Shown here one piece after another: positions 8,008 through 16,672 of a stretch of 37,218 bases of DNA (position 1 is its first letter; every line of letters starts with the position of its first letter). The notes under the pieces are model-generated. The model did no database searches, had not been told where the DNA came from, and worked only from the letters and a program-made list of their open reading frames with translations. The stretch lies in assembly GCA_052390415.1 (NCBI GenBank), contig JBQTGY010000031.1, positions 1-37,218 on the forward strand. Direction: 5' to 3'. The DNA is from JANNWF01 sp052390415. Lineage in GTDB: Bacteria; Pseudomonadota; Gammaproteobacteria; Xanthomonadales; Xanthomonadaceae. Position numbers and translations under genes: made by a program.

Positions 8008-9872
8008 AGCTCAGGCCCGATGCCGATGTGCAGGCGCACAGCCTGGTCTGGATCGTTGAGGCCGTGCCCCAGATCCAATCGAATCGGCCCCACCGGCGAG
8101 CGCCAGCGCAGCCCAAGACCCACGCCTACCGCGGGCTCGAAACTGTCGCTGTCGAAGGCGTTGCCAGCATCGGCAAATACCGCCACTGCCCATTGCTCGC
8201 CGATGCGCTTTTCGAGTTCCGCGCTGGCGACGATGAGATGTTTGCCGCCAGCGGCTTCACCCAGCGCATTGCGCGGACCAAGCTCCTGGTAGCCGTAGCC
8301 GCGTACGCTGCGATCACCACCTGCAAAGTTGCGCAGTGAAGGCGGCAGGCGCTCAAAGTCGTCCACCCAAGTACTCGCCACTTCACCGCGCAGCAGCACG
8401 CGGTAGTGCTCACCGAGTCCACGTATCCACTTGCCGGCGACACCTGCCTGCGCAAAATCAATGTCAGAGCCAATCGCCTCGCTACCCACTCGCACATAGG
8501 TAGAAAGCGAATAGCCCCGGGTCGGATAGAGCGTGTCATCCGTCACCACCCGATCCAGACGCAAGGCCGGGTAAACCAGAAAACTGTCACGATCTATCCG
8601 CCGCGCTGAATCGACTTCTTGAAAGCGTTCCTGTTGCACGTTGAACTCGGCCGCAATCTGATTGCCGCGCCAACGTGCCGTGCGGGCGACGTTGAAGATG
8701 CCGATCTCGGAGTTGCTGTCGCCAATCTCCTCTTCGCGCACGCTGACGCCACCGCTCCACCAACCGGGCAGCCAGGCAAACTGTGGAATGCGGTACTGCG
8801 CGCCGATCAGTGTGCGCCGCTGGCCCAGCTCGGCATCTGCTTTCAGCTTGTGGCCACGCGCGTTCACCCAGCGTCGATCCAGCCCCAGCCGGAGCGAGGC
8901 ACCGTTGTCGGTGCCGTAACTCAAGCCCGCGCTGTAACGGGAGCGTTTGGCCGGTGTCAGGCTGACCTTGATCGGCGCGAGGGCGGGCGAGTCGGCAACC
9001 TTTTCCTCAGCCTCTTCATCTTGCGAATCTGCGTCCGCTTCGCTTTTTGCCGCGGCGTCCTGGTCGGCATCTGGCGGCTGCCCACGCTCACGCCCGCGGC
9101 TGGCAAGCTCTGGTTGGATATCGATCAAGCCGAAATAGTCGAGCTCAACCAGGATTCGATGCAGACGCAGCAACTCGGTGTGGCTGTAGAGATCGCCTTC
9201 GCGATACGGCAACAATGGTTCGAGCAAACCATCCCGAAGTTGACTGCCGCTGAAGGTAGTTGCTCCAAAGCGATGGCGCGGCCCGGTCCGCCACGCCAAA
9301 TCGATGCTCGCCGCCTTCGTTTCGCGCTCAACGCTTACCTGACTGCGTTCGCTGCGAGCGCGAAAATAGCCGCGCTCGGCAAGACCACGCTGGATCGTCG
9401 CCTTGCTGGCCTCATAGCGCGAGTGCCTGAGCACCTCACCGAGGCGTGGCCGGAAGCGGGTCAACAATGGCTGCAGCGCTGGGTCTTCACTGCCTTCACC
9501 GTGCAGCTCGACCTGGCCGGCAACGACGCGAACGGGCTCGCCCCGATCCACCGTGATGCGCAAACTGATGCGTTTGCCCTCGCGCGAAACGCTGACATCG
9601 ACCTCGGGCGAGTAATAGCCGAAGGGTTCGAGCGCCGTCTGCACCTGGCCAGTCACTTGCCGCAACTGATAGGCCAAGGTGGCGTCCGTCAGGGTCTTCT
9701 TGGGTGGCCAACGTGCCAGCGACAAACGCGCGAAAACGTTGTCGCGCATCGCTCCATCGACACCATCCACCGTGACCGAGCGGATCGTGAGCGCCGACGC
9801 CGGCAAGGTGCAGCCAAAAAACAGCACGCCCAACAGTAGCTGCGTGATGATCGGCGCCCAGCGTGCAGCCAT
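8004..9872 (-). CDS. tamA: Outer-membrane assembly protein TamA (Omp85 family)
   Basis: Beta-barrel protein of 622 residues that works with TamB in outer-membrane assembly. A signal peptide (about 1-27) is followed by three POTRA domains (about 29-110, 115-195, 198-308) and a C-terminal barrel (from about 310) with the Omp85 loop motif VRGYGYQELGP. The family is usually about 575-580 residues. The excess is largely explained by an acidic, low-complexity insert at about 257-298, inside POTRA3 and rich in Asp, Glu, Ala and Gln. The ATG at 9872 gives a good signal peptide although the ribosome site is weak. The stop overlaps the tamB GTG. It follows glyS by 137 bases, with a hairpin between them, so it probably has its own promoter. 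Confidence 0.95.
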   Translation of the reverse strand: MAARWAPIITQLLLGVLFFGCTLPASALTIRSVTVDGVDGAMRDNVFARLSLARWPPKKTLTDATLAYQLRQVTGQVQTALEPFGYYSPEVDVSVSREGKRISLRITVDRGEPVRVVAGQVELHGEGSEDPALQPLLTRFRPRLGEVLRHSRYEASKATIQRGLAERGYFRARSERSQVSVERETKAASIDLAWRTGPRHRFGATTFSGSQLRDGLLEPLLPYREGDLYSHTELLRLHRILVELDYFGLIDIQPELASRGRERGQPPDADQDAAAKSEADADSQDEEAEEKVADSPALAPIKVSLTPAKRSRYSAGLSYGTDNGASLRLGLDRRWVNARGHKLKADAELGQRRTLIGAQYRIPQFAWLPGWWSGGVSVREEEIGDSNSEIGIFNVARTARWRGNQIAAEFNVQQERFQEVDSARRIDRDSFLVYPALRLDRVVTDDTLYPTRGYSLSTYVRVGSEAIGSDIDFAQAGVAGKWIRGLGEHYRVLLRGEVASTWVDDFERLPPSLRNFAGGDRSVRGYGYQELGPRNALGEAAGGKHLIVASAELEKRIGEQWAVAVFADAGNAFDSDSFEPAVGVGLGLRWRSPVGPIRLDLGHGLNDPDQAVRLHIGIGPEL

Positions 9873-9941
9873 CAGCGACTGCGACCGCTAGCGCAGACGC
9901 CGACCAACTCACAACATTGTGGCGGCGATACGCCAGATGAG

Positions 9942-9966
9942 GGCGAATGGGGTTTGGGCATTCGCC
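9942..9966 (-). terminator. Hairpin between glyS and tamA, probable terminator of glyQS
   Basis: Perfect 8-base arms GGCGAATG (9942-9949) and CATTCGCC (9959-9966) with a 9-base loop, beginning 44 bases after the glyS stop on the minus strand. A second smaller hairpin (TGGCG/CGCCA, 9920-9935) follows. There is no long U-run, so termination efficiency is uncertain. Confidence 0.45.
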
Positions 9967-10009
9967 GAGCTTAACCGTCCCGGTGTGGATGTGAGGCCAA
10001 TAGCGGCAA

Positions 10010-12106
10010 TCAGACCTGCGTAATGTTCAGCTGGGAAACGTCGCCAACCGCCATGAACTGCGACGACAGCCTACCCAATAGTGCCAAGCGGTTGTTGCGC
10101 ACGCTGGCGTCGTCGACCAAGACCATCACTCCGTTGAAGAAACCGTCGATGGGCTTGCGCAGGCGCGCCAAACGCTTCAGCACGGCCACGTAGTCGCGCT
10201 CTTTCAGCGGCAAAAAGTTGTCCCGCGCCGCGTCTTGCAAGGCCACGAACAATGCCCGCTCAGCGGGGTCTGTCAGCAGGTCGGGATCGATGCGGTCGGC
10301 GATCGGCTCTGACGACTTGCGCAGAATATTGCGCAGGCGTTTGTTGGCAGCAGCCAACGCGCCCGAATCCGGCAGCCGGACAAACTCTGCCAGCGCCACC
10401 AGCCGCCGATTGAAGTCGACCAGCGATCCAGGCCGAATCTCAAGTACGGCGGCAAACAAATCGGCTGGCAACTTGAGATCGGTGTAATAGCCGCGCATCC
10501 GCTCAATCACGAAATCATAGATTTCTTCTGTCGCTGGCGGCTCGAGCCCGGTTGGCAACAACTCCGCCGCCGCCGCAATGAGCGCGCGCAAATCAATGTC
10601 CAGACCGCCCTCAACCAAGGTACGTCCCAGTCCCAGCGCGGCACGTCGCAGAGCGAATGGGTCCTTGTTGCCGGTGGGCTTGAGGCCAGCGGCAAAACCA
10701 CCGACGATGGTGTCAATTCGATCCGCCACTGCCAGACAGCGGCCCTGCGCCGTTTCCGCAATTGCATCACCGGCAAAACGTGGCCGATACGCCTCATCAA
10801 TCGCGATGGCCAAGGTCTCAGGCTCACCCGACGCCAAGGCATAGTGACGCCCCATTACGCCTTGCAGCTCGGGAAACTCGCCGACCATGCGCGACATGAG
10901 GTCGGCCTTGCACAACAGCGCTGCCCGTCGCGCCATGTTCTCGTCGAAACCGAGACGACCTGCCATGCGCTCACTGATCTGGCTGACCCGTGCGCACTTG
11001 TCGGCGTAGCTGCCCAGTTTCTGTTGATACGTCACCGTGGCCAACCTCGGCAACAAGGTCGATAGTGGCGTCTTCAGATCTTCGTCAAAGAAGAAACCCG
11101 CGTCGGCGAAGCGCGGCCGGATGACGCGCTCAAACCCCTTGCGAACCTCGGCAACATCAGAGGAATCGATATTGGCGATGGCAATGAAGTGTTCGGTCAA
11201 GCGTCGCTTGTTGTCGAGCACGGCAAAGAACTTCTGATTGGTTTCCATCGTCAGCATCAGTGCTTCTTGCGGCACCCGCAGAAACTCGGATTCGAAACTG
11301 CACCGAATCGCCTTGGGCCATTCGACCAGGCAGTTCACTTCTTCGACCAAAGCGTCGGGCATGCGCGCCTCGCCACCGACCTGCTTGGCCACCGCTTGAA
11401 TGTCCGCACGCAGTCGACCGATACGCTCGGCTGGGTCGACCAGCACAAAAGCTTCGCGCAGCACATCGATGTAGTCCTGCGCGTTGTTCAGCCACAGCGG
11501 CTTGGGTGCATGAAAGCGGTGGCCCACGGTCATGCGGTCGGCTTTCAGACCCATCACCACGCCATCCGCGACGTGCGTTCCCAGCAAGATCACCAGCCAG
11601 TGCACCGGTCGCGCAAAAGTGAAATCCTCGTCACCCCAGCGCATCGGCTTGGGCACTGGCAGGTTGCGGATGGCTTCAGCCACGATGTCCGGCAGCACAC
11701 TCAAGGTAGACACGCCAGGCTCTGTCTTGCGCAGCACAAAGCGCTCGACACCGCCGGTCCATACCCTCTCCAGTTTGTCGGCGGCAACGCCGTTCTTGGC
11801 CGCAAAACCGGTCAAGGCCGGGGTCGGCTTGCCCTTGGCATCGAGTGCCGCAGATACCGGCGGACCGCTGATCTCGACGTTCTGGCTGGGCTGCTGTGTG
11901 GCAATGCCCGGCAACATCACCGCAAGCCGACGAGGCGTGTACAAAGGCCGCGCCATGTCCATTTCCCAACTCTTGTCGAACGGGATGCGGCGGCTCTCCA
12001 ACCCCGCGCGAACGCCATCGAAGAATGCTTGTCCCAGCTCTGGCAGCGACTTCGCCGGCAGCTCCTCGGTCCCCAGTTCGATCAGCAGCGGTTTGAACTC
12101 GCTCAT
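10010..12106 (-). CDS. glyS: Glycyl-tRNA synthetase beta subunit
   Basis: Beta chain of the bacterial alpha2-beta2 glycyl-tRNA synthetase; it contributes tRNA recognition and stability, while aminoacylation sits mainly in the alpha chain. The 698 residues match the usual ~690. The start LLIELGTEELPAKSLPELG is the diagnostic N-terminus, and the C-terminal third carries the anticodon-binding-like region ending in LGRLSSQFMAVGDVSQL. The ATG at 12106 is preceded by a purine-rich GGGAGGG ribosome site. It lies 81 bases downstream of glyQ in the conserved order. Confidence 0.98.
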   Translation of the reverse strand: MSEFKPLLIELGTEELPAKSLPELGQAFFDGVRAGLESRRIPFDKSWEMDMARPLYTPRRLAVMLPGIATQQPSQNVEISGPPVSAALDAKGKPTPALTGFAAKNGVAADKLERVWTGGVERFVLRKTEPGVSTLSVLPDIVAEAIRNLPVPKPMRWGDEDFTFARPVHWLVILLGTHVADGVVMGLKADRMTVGHRFHAPKPLWLNNAQDYIDVLREAFVLVDPAERIGRLRADIQAVAKQVGGEARMPDALVEEVNCLVEWPKAIRCSFESEFLRVPQEALMLTMETNQKFFAVLDNKRRLTEHFIAIANIDSSDVAEVRKGFERVIRPRFADAGFFFDEDLKTPLSTLLPRLATVTYQQKLGSYADKCARVSQISERMAGRLGFDENMARRAALLCKADLMSRMVGEFPELQGVMGRHYALASGEPETLAIAIDEAYRPRFAGDAIAETAQGRCLAVADRIDTIVGGFAAGLKPTGNKDPFALRRAALGLGRTLVEGGLDIDLRALIAAAAELLPTGLEPPATEEIYDFVIERMRGYYTDLKLPADLFAAVLEIRPGSLVDFNRRLVALAEFVRLPDSGALAAANKRLRNILRKSSEPIADRIDPDLLTDPAERALFVALQDAARDNFLPLKERDYVAVLKRLARLRKPIDGFFNGVMVLVDDASVRNNRLALLGRLSSQFMAVGDVSQLNITQV

Positions 12107-12187
12107 TACGCCCTCCCTTGCTTCAGCTGCTTAAGACACGACTCAATGACTCATTCGACGCGGCTCACCCCCGCGTCAAACGATACC

Positions 12188-13093
12188 TCAGGCTCGTCGA
12201 CCTTGCCCGCGCAAACCCGGAAAGCCGAGCTTCTCGCGCTTGTCGAAATAGCTCTTGGCCACCGCTCGTGCCAGCGTGCGCACGCGCAAGATGAAGCGCT
12301 GCCGCTCGGTGACGCTTATCGCGCGCCGTGCATCCAGCAAATTGAAGCTGTGCGAGGCTTTGCAGACCTGATCGTAGGCCGGCAATGGCAGGTCGAGTTC
12401 GATCAATTTCAGGGCTTCTGCTTCGCAGGCGTCGAACCGATGAAACAACTCTTCGACGCATGCGTGCTCAAAGTTGTACGCGCTTTGTTCGACTTCGTTC
12501 TGATGGAACACGTCACGGTAGGTCACGTCGCCTTGCGGCCCACGCGCCCAGACGATGTCGAACACGCTTTCGACGTTCTGCAAGTACATGCACAGGCGTT
12601 CCAGGCCGTACGTGATCTCACCCAACACCGGTTTGCACTCAAGCCCGCCGGCTTGCTGGAAGTAGGTGAACTGCGTCACCTCCATGCCGTTGAGCCAGAC
12701 CTCCCAGCCCAATCCCCAGGCACCCAAGGTGGGCGATTCCCAGTTGTCTTCGACCAGCCGCAGATCATGCACCAGCGGATCGATGCCCAGAGCCTTCAAG
12801 GAGTTGAAATAGCGCTCGACGATGTCGGGTGGGCTCGGCTTCATCACTACCTGATACTGGTAGTAGTGCTGCAAGCGATTGGGATTGTCGCCATAGCGGC
12901 CATCGGAAGGTCGGCGACTTGGCTGCACATAGGCAGCGTTCCATGGCTCCGGGCCTAGCGCACGCAGGAAAGTAGCCGGATGAAAGGTGCCGGCGCCGAC
13001 CTCAAGATCCAGCGGCTGAATGAGGACACAGCCCTGGTCGGCCCAGTAGGCGCTCAGGGTTTGAATCATTGACTGAAAAGTAGGAGCGGACAT
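12188..13093 (-). CDS. glyQ: Glycyl-tRNA synthetase alpha subunit
   Basis: Catalytic alpha chain (301 residues, family ~300) of heterotetrameric GlyRS, which charges tRNA-Gly. The near-invariant opening FQSMIQTLSAYWADQGCVL and the class II region with QPSRRPSDGRYGDNPNRLQ are visible. The start at 13093 agrees with the family, but I see no convincing Shine-Dalgarno sequence before it; a promoter lies 28 bases upstream. Presence of glyQ/glyS rather than the single-chain enzyme is normal for Proteobacteria. Confidence 0.98.
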   Translation of the reverse strand: MSAPTFQSMIQTLSAYWADQGCVLIQPLDLEVGAGTFHPATFLRALGPEPWNAAYVQPSRRPSDGRYGDNPNRLQHYYQYQVVMKPSPPDIVERYFNSLKALGIDPLVHDLRLVEDNWESPTLGAWGLGWEVWLNGMEVTQFTYFQQAGGLECKPVLGEITYGLERLCMYLQNVESVFDIVWARGPQGDVTYRDVFHQNEVEQSAYNFEHACVEELFHRFDACEAEALKLIELDLPLPAYDQVCKASHSFNLLDARRAISVTERQRFILRVRTLARAVAKSYFDKREKLGFPGLRGQGRRA

Positions 13094-13120
13094 GGCGACC
13101 AGGGCGACAGACAGCTGCCA

Positions 13121-13148
13121 AGTATAACGGGCCGAGTCGCGCAGTCAG
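13121..13148 (-). promoter_or_regulatory. Candidate sigma70 promoter for glyQS
   Basis: Minus strand: CTGACT (13148-13143), 16-base spacer, TATACT (13126-13121, five of six consensus). Predicted start of transcription near 13115, giving a short leader of about 22 bases before the glyQ ATG at 13093. No T-box-like leader is present. Confidence 0.45.
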
Positions 13149-13178
13149 ACCCATCCCGGCCATCAACGCGAGCAGATC

Positions 13179-13928
13179 TCAGGATGCTTCCGCAACCGCT
13201 GCCCGCCGCTCCAACAGTTGCGCAACCAATATTCCCAACTCGTACAAGGCACACATCGGTATCGCCAGCATCACCTGCGAGATCACGTCAGGCGGCGTGA
13301 TTATCGCTGCCACGACGAAAGCACCGACCACCACATAGGCACGCGCTTCGCGCAACTGCGCCACGTTGACCCAACCCATGGCTGCAAGAATCACCACCGC
13401 CACGGGCAGCTCGAAACAGAAGCCAAACGCGAGAAACACCACCAAGACAAAATCGAGATAGCGGGTGATGTCGGTCATCATCGCTACGCCCTCAGGCGTA
13501 ATCGCGGTCAGGAACGCGAACACCGTCGGCAACACCAGAAACCAGGCAAAGGCGCAGCCGATATAGAACAGGGCCACCGACGACACCAGCAGAGGCATGG
13601 CCAGCTTCTTTTCATTGCGATATAGGCCCGGCGCCACGAAAGCCCACAGTTGATACAGAACGACCGGCATCGCTACCACCAGGCCGAGCACAAAGGTCAG
13701 TTTGATCGGGGCAAAAAATGGACTGGCGACATCGATGGCGATGATCTGCCCGCCAGCCGGCAACTGTCTGATCAGCGGTTCGGCAAACAGACTGTAGATC
13801 CGCTGGGAAAACGGCAGCAGGGCCAAAAAAGCGGCGAGCACCGCGAGCACGGCGCGCAACAGACGCGCGCGCAGCTCGATCAAGTGCGACATGAATGTTT
13901 CTTCGCGCTCGACCACGGGCTCAGTCAC
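13179..13928 (-). CDS. tatC: Sec-independent protein translocase TatC
   Basis: Six-helix core of the twin-arginine translocase that binds the RR signal peptide of folded proteins. The sequence shows the family start MSHLIELRARLLRAV, helices through residue ~235 and the conserved PVVLYQLWAFVAPGLYRNEK segment. The open frame extends to a GTG at 13943, but I choose the GTG at 13928. It overlaps the tatB stop as GTGA, giving 249 residues and translational coupling. An internal ATG at 13892 is also possible. Last gene of tatABC. Confidence 0.96.
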   Translation of the reverse strand: MTEPVVEREETFMSHLIELRARLLRAVLAVLAAFLALLPFSQRIYSLFAEPLIRQLPAGGQIIAIDVASPFFAPIKLTFVLGLVVAMPVVLYQLWAFVAPGLYRNEKKLAMPLLVSSVALFYIGCAFAWFLVLPTVFAFLTAITPEGVAMMTDITRYLDFVLVVFLAFGFCFELPVAVVILAAMGWVNVAQLREARAYVVVGAFVVAAIITPPDVISQVMLAIPMCALYELGILVAQLLERRAAVAEAS

Positions 13929-14299
13929 GGCGACGGATCGCACTTCACATTCGTCGTGGGCGACTCGACGTGGCCCGGTTCGTTGGCAGACGAACTTCCA
14001 ACAGCAACAGCCGGAGTACCCACGCTCATCGGCGGATGCTGCTCTTGAATGGGCACCAGCGGCGCCTCAAGTTCACGCCGCAGCTGCTGCATTTCTTCGC
14101 GGGCTCCGCGCAGACTTGCCTTGATGTCTTCATCGGCCAACTCACGTTCCAATTCGGCGCGCAAGGAAAACCAGCTCGCGCGCGCGCGGCGGGCCCACAA
14201 GCCAAGCGTGCGGGCGGCCAAGGGAAGACGCTTGGGGCCGAGCACCAATAGCGCTACCACTGCCGTCAGCACCATTTCCCCAAAGCCAAACTCGAACAT
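13925..14299 (-). CDS. tatB: Sec-independent protein translocase TatB
   Basis: Partner of TatC in substrate binding. The start MFEFGFGEMVLTAVVALLVL gives the typical N-terminal membrane helix, a GPKRLPL hinge and an amphipathic helix, then a charged variable tail, 124 residues in all. The ATG at 14299 has an AGGAT site. The longer frame from 14362 adds 21 residues that do not resemble the family. It overlaps tatC by four bases and is separated from tatA by 172 bases that contain a hairpin. Confidence 0.93.
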   Translation of the reverse strand: MFEFGFGEMVLTAVVALLVLGPKRLPLAARTLGLWARRARASWFSLRAELERELADEDIKASLRGAREEMQQLRRELEAPLVPIQEQHPPMSVGTPAVAVGSSSANEPGHVESPTTNVKCDPSP

Positions 14300-14366
14300 G
14301 TTGAGATCCTGACTGCCTACCGGACCTGGTCGGTCGAGGCGAGAGCAAACTGAGCGTGGCAAATTC

Positions 14367-14381
14367 CCGGCATCTTGCCGG
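14367..14381 (-). other. Intercistronic hairpin between tatA and tatB
   Basis: Perfect 5-base stem CCGGC/GCCGG with a 5-base loop in the 172-base tatA-tatB gap; on the minus strand it is followed by GAATTT. It could act as a weak attenuator or as a 3' end stabiliser of the tatA message. Confidence 0.35.
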
Positions 14382-14471
14382 ACGACATCGACCTCAGCCC
14401 CAAAACGCCGAACGCAGACTCGAGTGAGTCAGAATCTGCTCCACCGAGTTCAACGATCGGCCGACAAGCGG

Positions 14472-14696
14472 CTAGTGGCGGGCCTGGCGCTCTGCCTCAG
14501 CTGCCTTGCTGGCGGCGCTTTCCTTGCTCTCCGTCTCCAGCTTTGCAGCTTCGTCCTCGGAGTCGGCCATGCCACGTCGAAAGCTCTTGATCGCCGATCC
14601 CAGATCGCCGCCAACATTACGCAACTTTTTGGTCCCGAACAGAAGCACGACGACGATCAGCACGATCACCCAGTGCCAGATACTGAAACTTCCCAT
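14472..14696 (-). CDS. tatA: Sec-independent protein translocase TatA
   Basis: Pore-forming Tat component of 74 residues. The MGSFSIWHWVIVLIVVVLLF membrane helix is followed by the FGTKKLRNVGGDLGSAIKSF hinge and amphipathic helix, and then an acidic, Ala-rich tail. This is a textbook TatA, with the FG hinge intact. The ATG at 14696 has AGGAG five bases upstream; two GTG codons just before it are less likely starts. It lies 67 bases downstream of the SYLF gene and starts tatABC. Confidence 0.96.
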   Translation of the reverse strand: MGSFSIWHWVIVLIVVVLLFGTKKLRNVGGDLGSAIKSFRRGMADSEDEAAKLETESKESAASKAAEAERQARH

Positions 14697-14763
14697 CACC
14701 ACTCCTGAATGTGATCACGCCGCAGAGGATAACGCGGCTGTGTGAAAGCACGCCGACAAAGCA

Positions 14764-15438
14764 CTAACGCGCGCTGTATTCCTCGAGCCGATCAACCACA
14801 TCAACTACCGGGTCCGACGGCCGACCAGCACGCCCCTCGAAGATGGCACGCGGTGTTGTGTTGCGACCGTAAACCGACTGATTGGCGCGGTGGTCGATGG
14901 CAATCACGGCACCATCCAGCGCAACCCCGGCGAACAGGCCGCGTGCGCGCGAATACGAATAGATTTCTGCCTTGAGTTGACCATCGGTAGAGGCCTGCGC
15001 GGTGCGGCCAACCGGACCCGCCGCAACGGCGGCGTCGGCACCCAATGTGAACTTGCCGTTGACGATCGAATCCACGCCGCGAGCGCTGCGAAACACCAGC
15101 ACCACATCGGTGGACTGCACGCCGGCCTGAAATCCAATGCTTCCGCCGGTCAACTTGATGAAGCTGGGGTGGCTCCAGTTTCCGTCGCTGTTGCGAATCG
15201 ACACCAGACCTTTGCCGGCACGTCCACCAAGAATCAGACTGGCCTTGACCACATCGGGAATGACCGCAATGGCATGTGCGTCATGCAGCATTCGCGACGG
15301 GATCGCTTGATCGGGCGCCTGCATTATCTCGTCGAGCACACGCGACGCGTCAGTGGCGCGGCGATCTTCGCGTTCTCCGGCATGAGCGGTCACCGCAAAA
15401 AACATTGCCAGCAAGGTGGCGAGCGGAAGCAAACGCAT
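14764..15438 (-). CDS. Secreted SYLF (Ysc84) domain protein
   Basis: A 224-residue exported protein: signal peptide MRLLPLATLLAMFFAVTAHA, then one SYLF domain filling the rest (VIPDVVKASLILGGRAGKG, later GQLKAEIYSYSRARGLFAGV). SYLF proteins bind lipids in eukaryotes; the bacterial, periplasmic forms have no firmly assigned role. The ATG at 15438 has GGAGA seven bases upstream; a TTG four codons earlier is rejected. It reads in the same direction as tatABC with a 67-base gap, so read-through is possible, but no functional link is shown. Confidence 0.85.
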   Translation of the reverse strand: MRLLPLATLLAMFFAVTAHAGEREDRRATDASRVLDEIMQAPDQAIPSRMLHDAHAIAVIPDVVKASLILGGRAGKGLVSIRNSDGNWSHPSFIKLTGGSIGFQAGVQSTDVVLVFRSARGVDSIVNGKFTLGADAAVAAGPVGRTAQASTDGQLKAEIYSYSRARGLFAGVALDGAVIAIDHRANQSVYGRNTTPRAIFEGRAGRPSDPVVDVVDRLEEYSAR

Positions 15439-15587
15439 GTATGTCTCCAATGAAGATCAGCTCCGGGGTCGGTCAGCGCAATGCCAACGATCAGTTGGCG
15501 GCGCAAGGTGCTTGAGTGTGAAAGCTGGCGGGTGAACGCTGGCTAATCGCGCTGGTTTGAGACCCGCTGGTTTGCAGTCGCCTGCCG

Positions 15588-16502
15588 TTAAAGCGACTGC
15601 TCTCGGATGCGCATCCGAAGGCGACGGCCACCGAGCATTCCGGCGACACCCGCGAGCAACAGCAGCAAAGGCGCTGCCGGACCGGGCACCATCACTGGCA
15701 CCGGCACCGCGGATCCGCACGGTGCTGGCGCGGCGATGGCCAAGGCCTTGATGCCAATGCCCGGCTCAGAACTCAAATTCTTGATGTCGGAAGCAAGGCC
15801 TGTTTGCAGATTGATTTTCGCCAATCGTGACGGCGACACTTCGGAAGGATCCAAGGTCGCCCACAACAGCCCGGCGGCATCGAAGTCCAGGCCAACATTG
15901 AGCACGTGTCCGCCTGCGTTCAATGGACCAATGGCAGTTGCCGCAGCGGTGTTGGTATCAATGCGAAACAAGCGCGGATTCGGATCCACGCTGACTCCGT
16001 AAAGTTCAGTGCCGCGACCAGCCAGACCGGAGAGGCTGGCGCCAGTGTTTCCCACCAGCCGCAATTCCGCTGTCGCGGGATTGACTTCCCACAGCTCGGC
16101 CGTGGTTTCCGCCGACATCCACAAGCGTCCGTCGCAGGTAAACGCCAGACCGTAGTCCAACTGTTCGTTGGGACCCCGTCCTTGCAGATTGGGCAATTGC
16201 GCTACCAGCGAGCCGACGCCAGTCGTTGGGTTGATGCGGATCAGAAAATCGGTGGTCGCGGACGTGCTGGTTCCGATTTGCGTGGTCCCGTCAATCGCGG
16301 CGTACAGAATGCCGCTCGGCGAAAGCGCCAGACCCTCGAGATCGTTGAACCCGATTCGGCCAATGGAAGTCGATTGCCCATTGGCAAGATCGATCCGGTA
16401 CAGGTCACGGAAACCCGACGCATAGCCAAGCGGTTCCGCTGACGCAATGCCAGCGAACAAGAGCAGTGCAGTGGAAAACCACTGGGCGGGGCTGGGACGC
16501 AT
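15588..16502 (-). CDS. Exported propeller-like protein with PEP-CTERM-like tail
   Basis: A 304-residue protein with a signal peptide (about 1-22) and repeated segments of the type LYRIDLANGQSTSIG, LIRINPTTG, LWEVNPATAELRLVG, LFRIDTNTAAATAIG and LAKINLQTG. These suggest a beta-propeller of about five to seven blades. Near the C-terminus, VPGPAAPLLLLLAGVAG (272 on) is followed by GGRRLR, a Pro motif + hydrophobic helix + Arg cluster resembling PEP-CTERM sorting signals, with an extra eight-residue tail. Such tails are normally recognised by an exosortase, not encoded in this window. Two Cys residues (123, 262). Function unknown; AAGGA precedes the ATG at 16502. Confidence 0.75.
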   Translation of the reverse strand: MRPSPAQWFSTALLLFAGIASAEPLGYASGFRDLYRIDLANGQSTSIGRIGFNDLEGLALSPSGILYAAIDGTTQIGTSTSATTDFLIRINPTTGVGSLVAQLPNLQGRGPNEQLDYGLAFTCDGRLWMSAETTAELWEVNPATAELRLVGNTGASLSGLAGRGTELYGVSVDPNPRLFRIDTNTAAATAIGPLNAGGHVLNVGLDFDAAGLLWATLDPSEVSPSRLAKINLQTGLASDIKNLSSEPGIGIKALAIAAPAPCGSAVPVPVMVPGPAAPLLLLLAGVAGMLGGRRLRMRIREQSL

Positions 16503-16520
16503 CGGGTCGTCCTTCGAGTA

Positions 16521-16548
16521 ATAATATGAATCGTCACTGCGCCTTCAA
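16521..16548 (-). promoter_or_regulatory. Candidate sigma70 promoter for the propeller-like protein
   Basis: Minus strand: TTGAAG (16548-16543), 16-base spacer, TATTAT (16526-16521, five of six). It sits just upstream of the ATG at 16502, so the leader would be very short. The remainder of the divergent gap up to hemH shows no clear plus-strand promoter. Confidence 0.45.
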
Positions 16549-16672
16549 AGAGCGCCCGCGCAGAATAGCATCACTTTCCATTCGAATCATAGCCTTGGCG
16601 TCAGCGATGAGCTGACCCCAGAGCGTGCCCGCGCATTCGCCGCGACTTCTGAGCCAGCACCGAAAGCAATCG

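Noticed and set aside
11189..12958. Plus-strand open frame of 589 codons
   Set aside because: It spans glyS and glyQ in antisense and matches no protein pattern.
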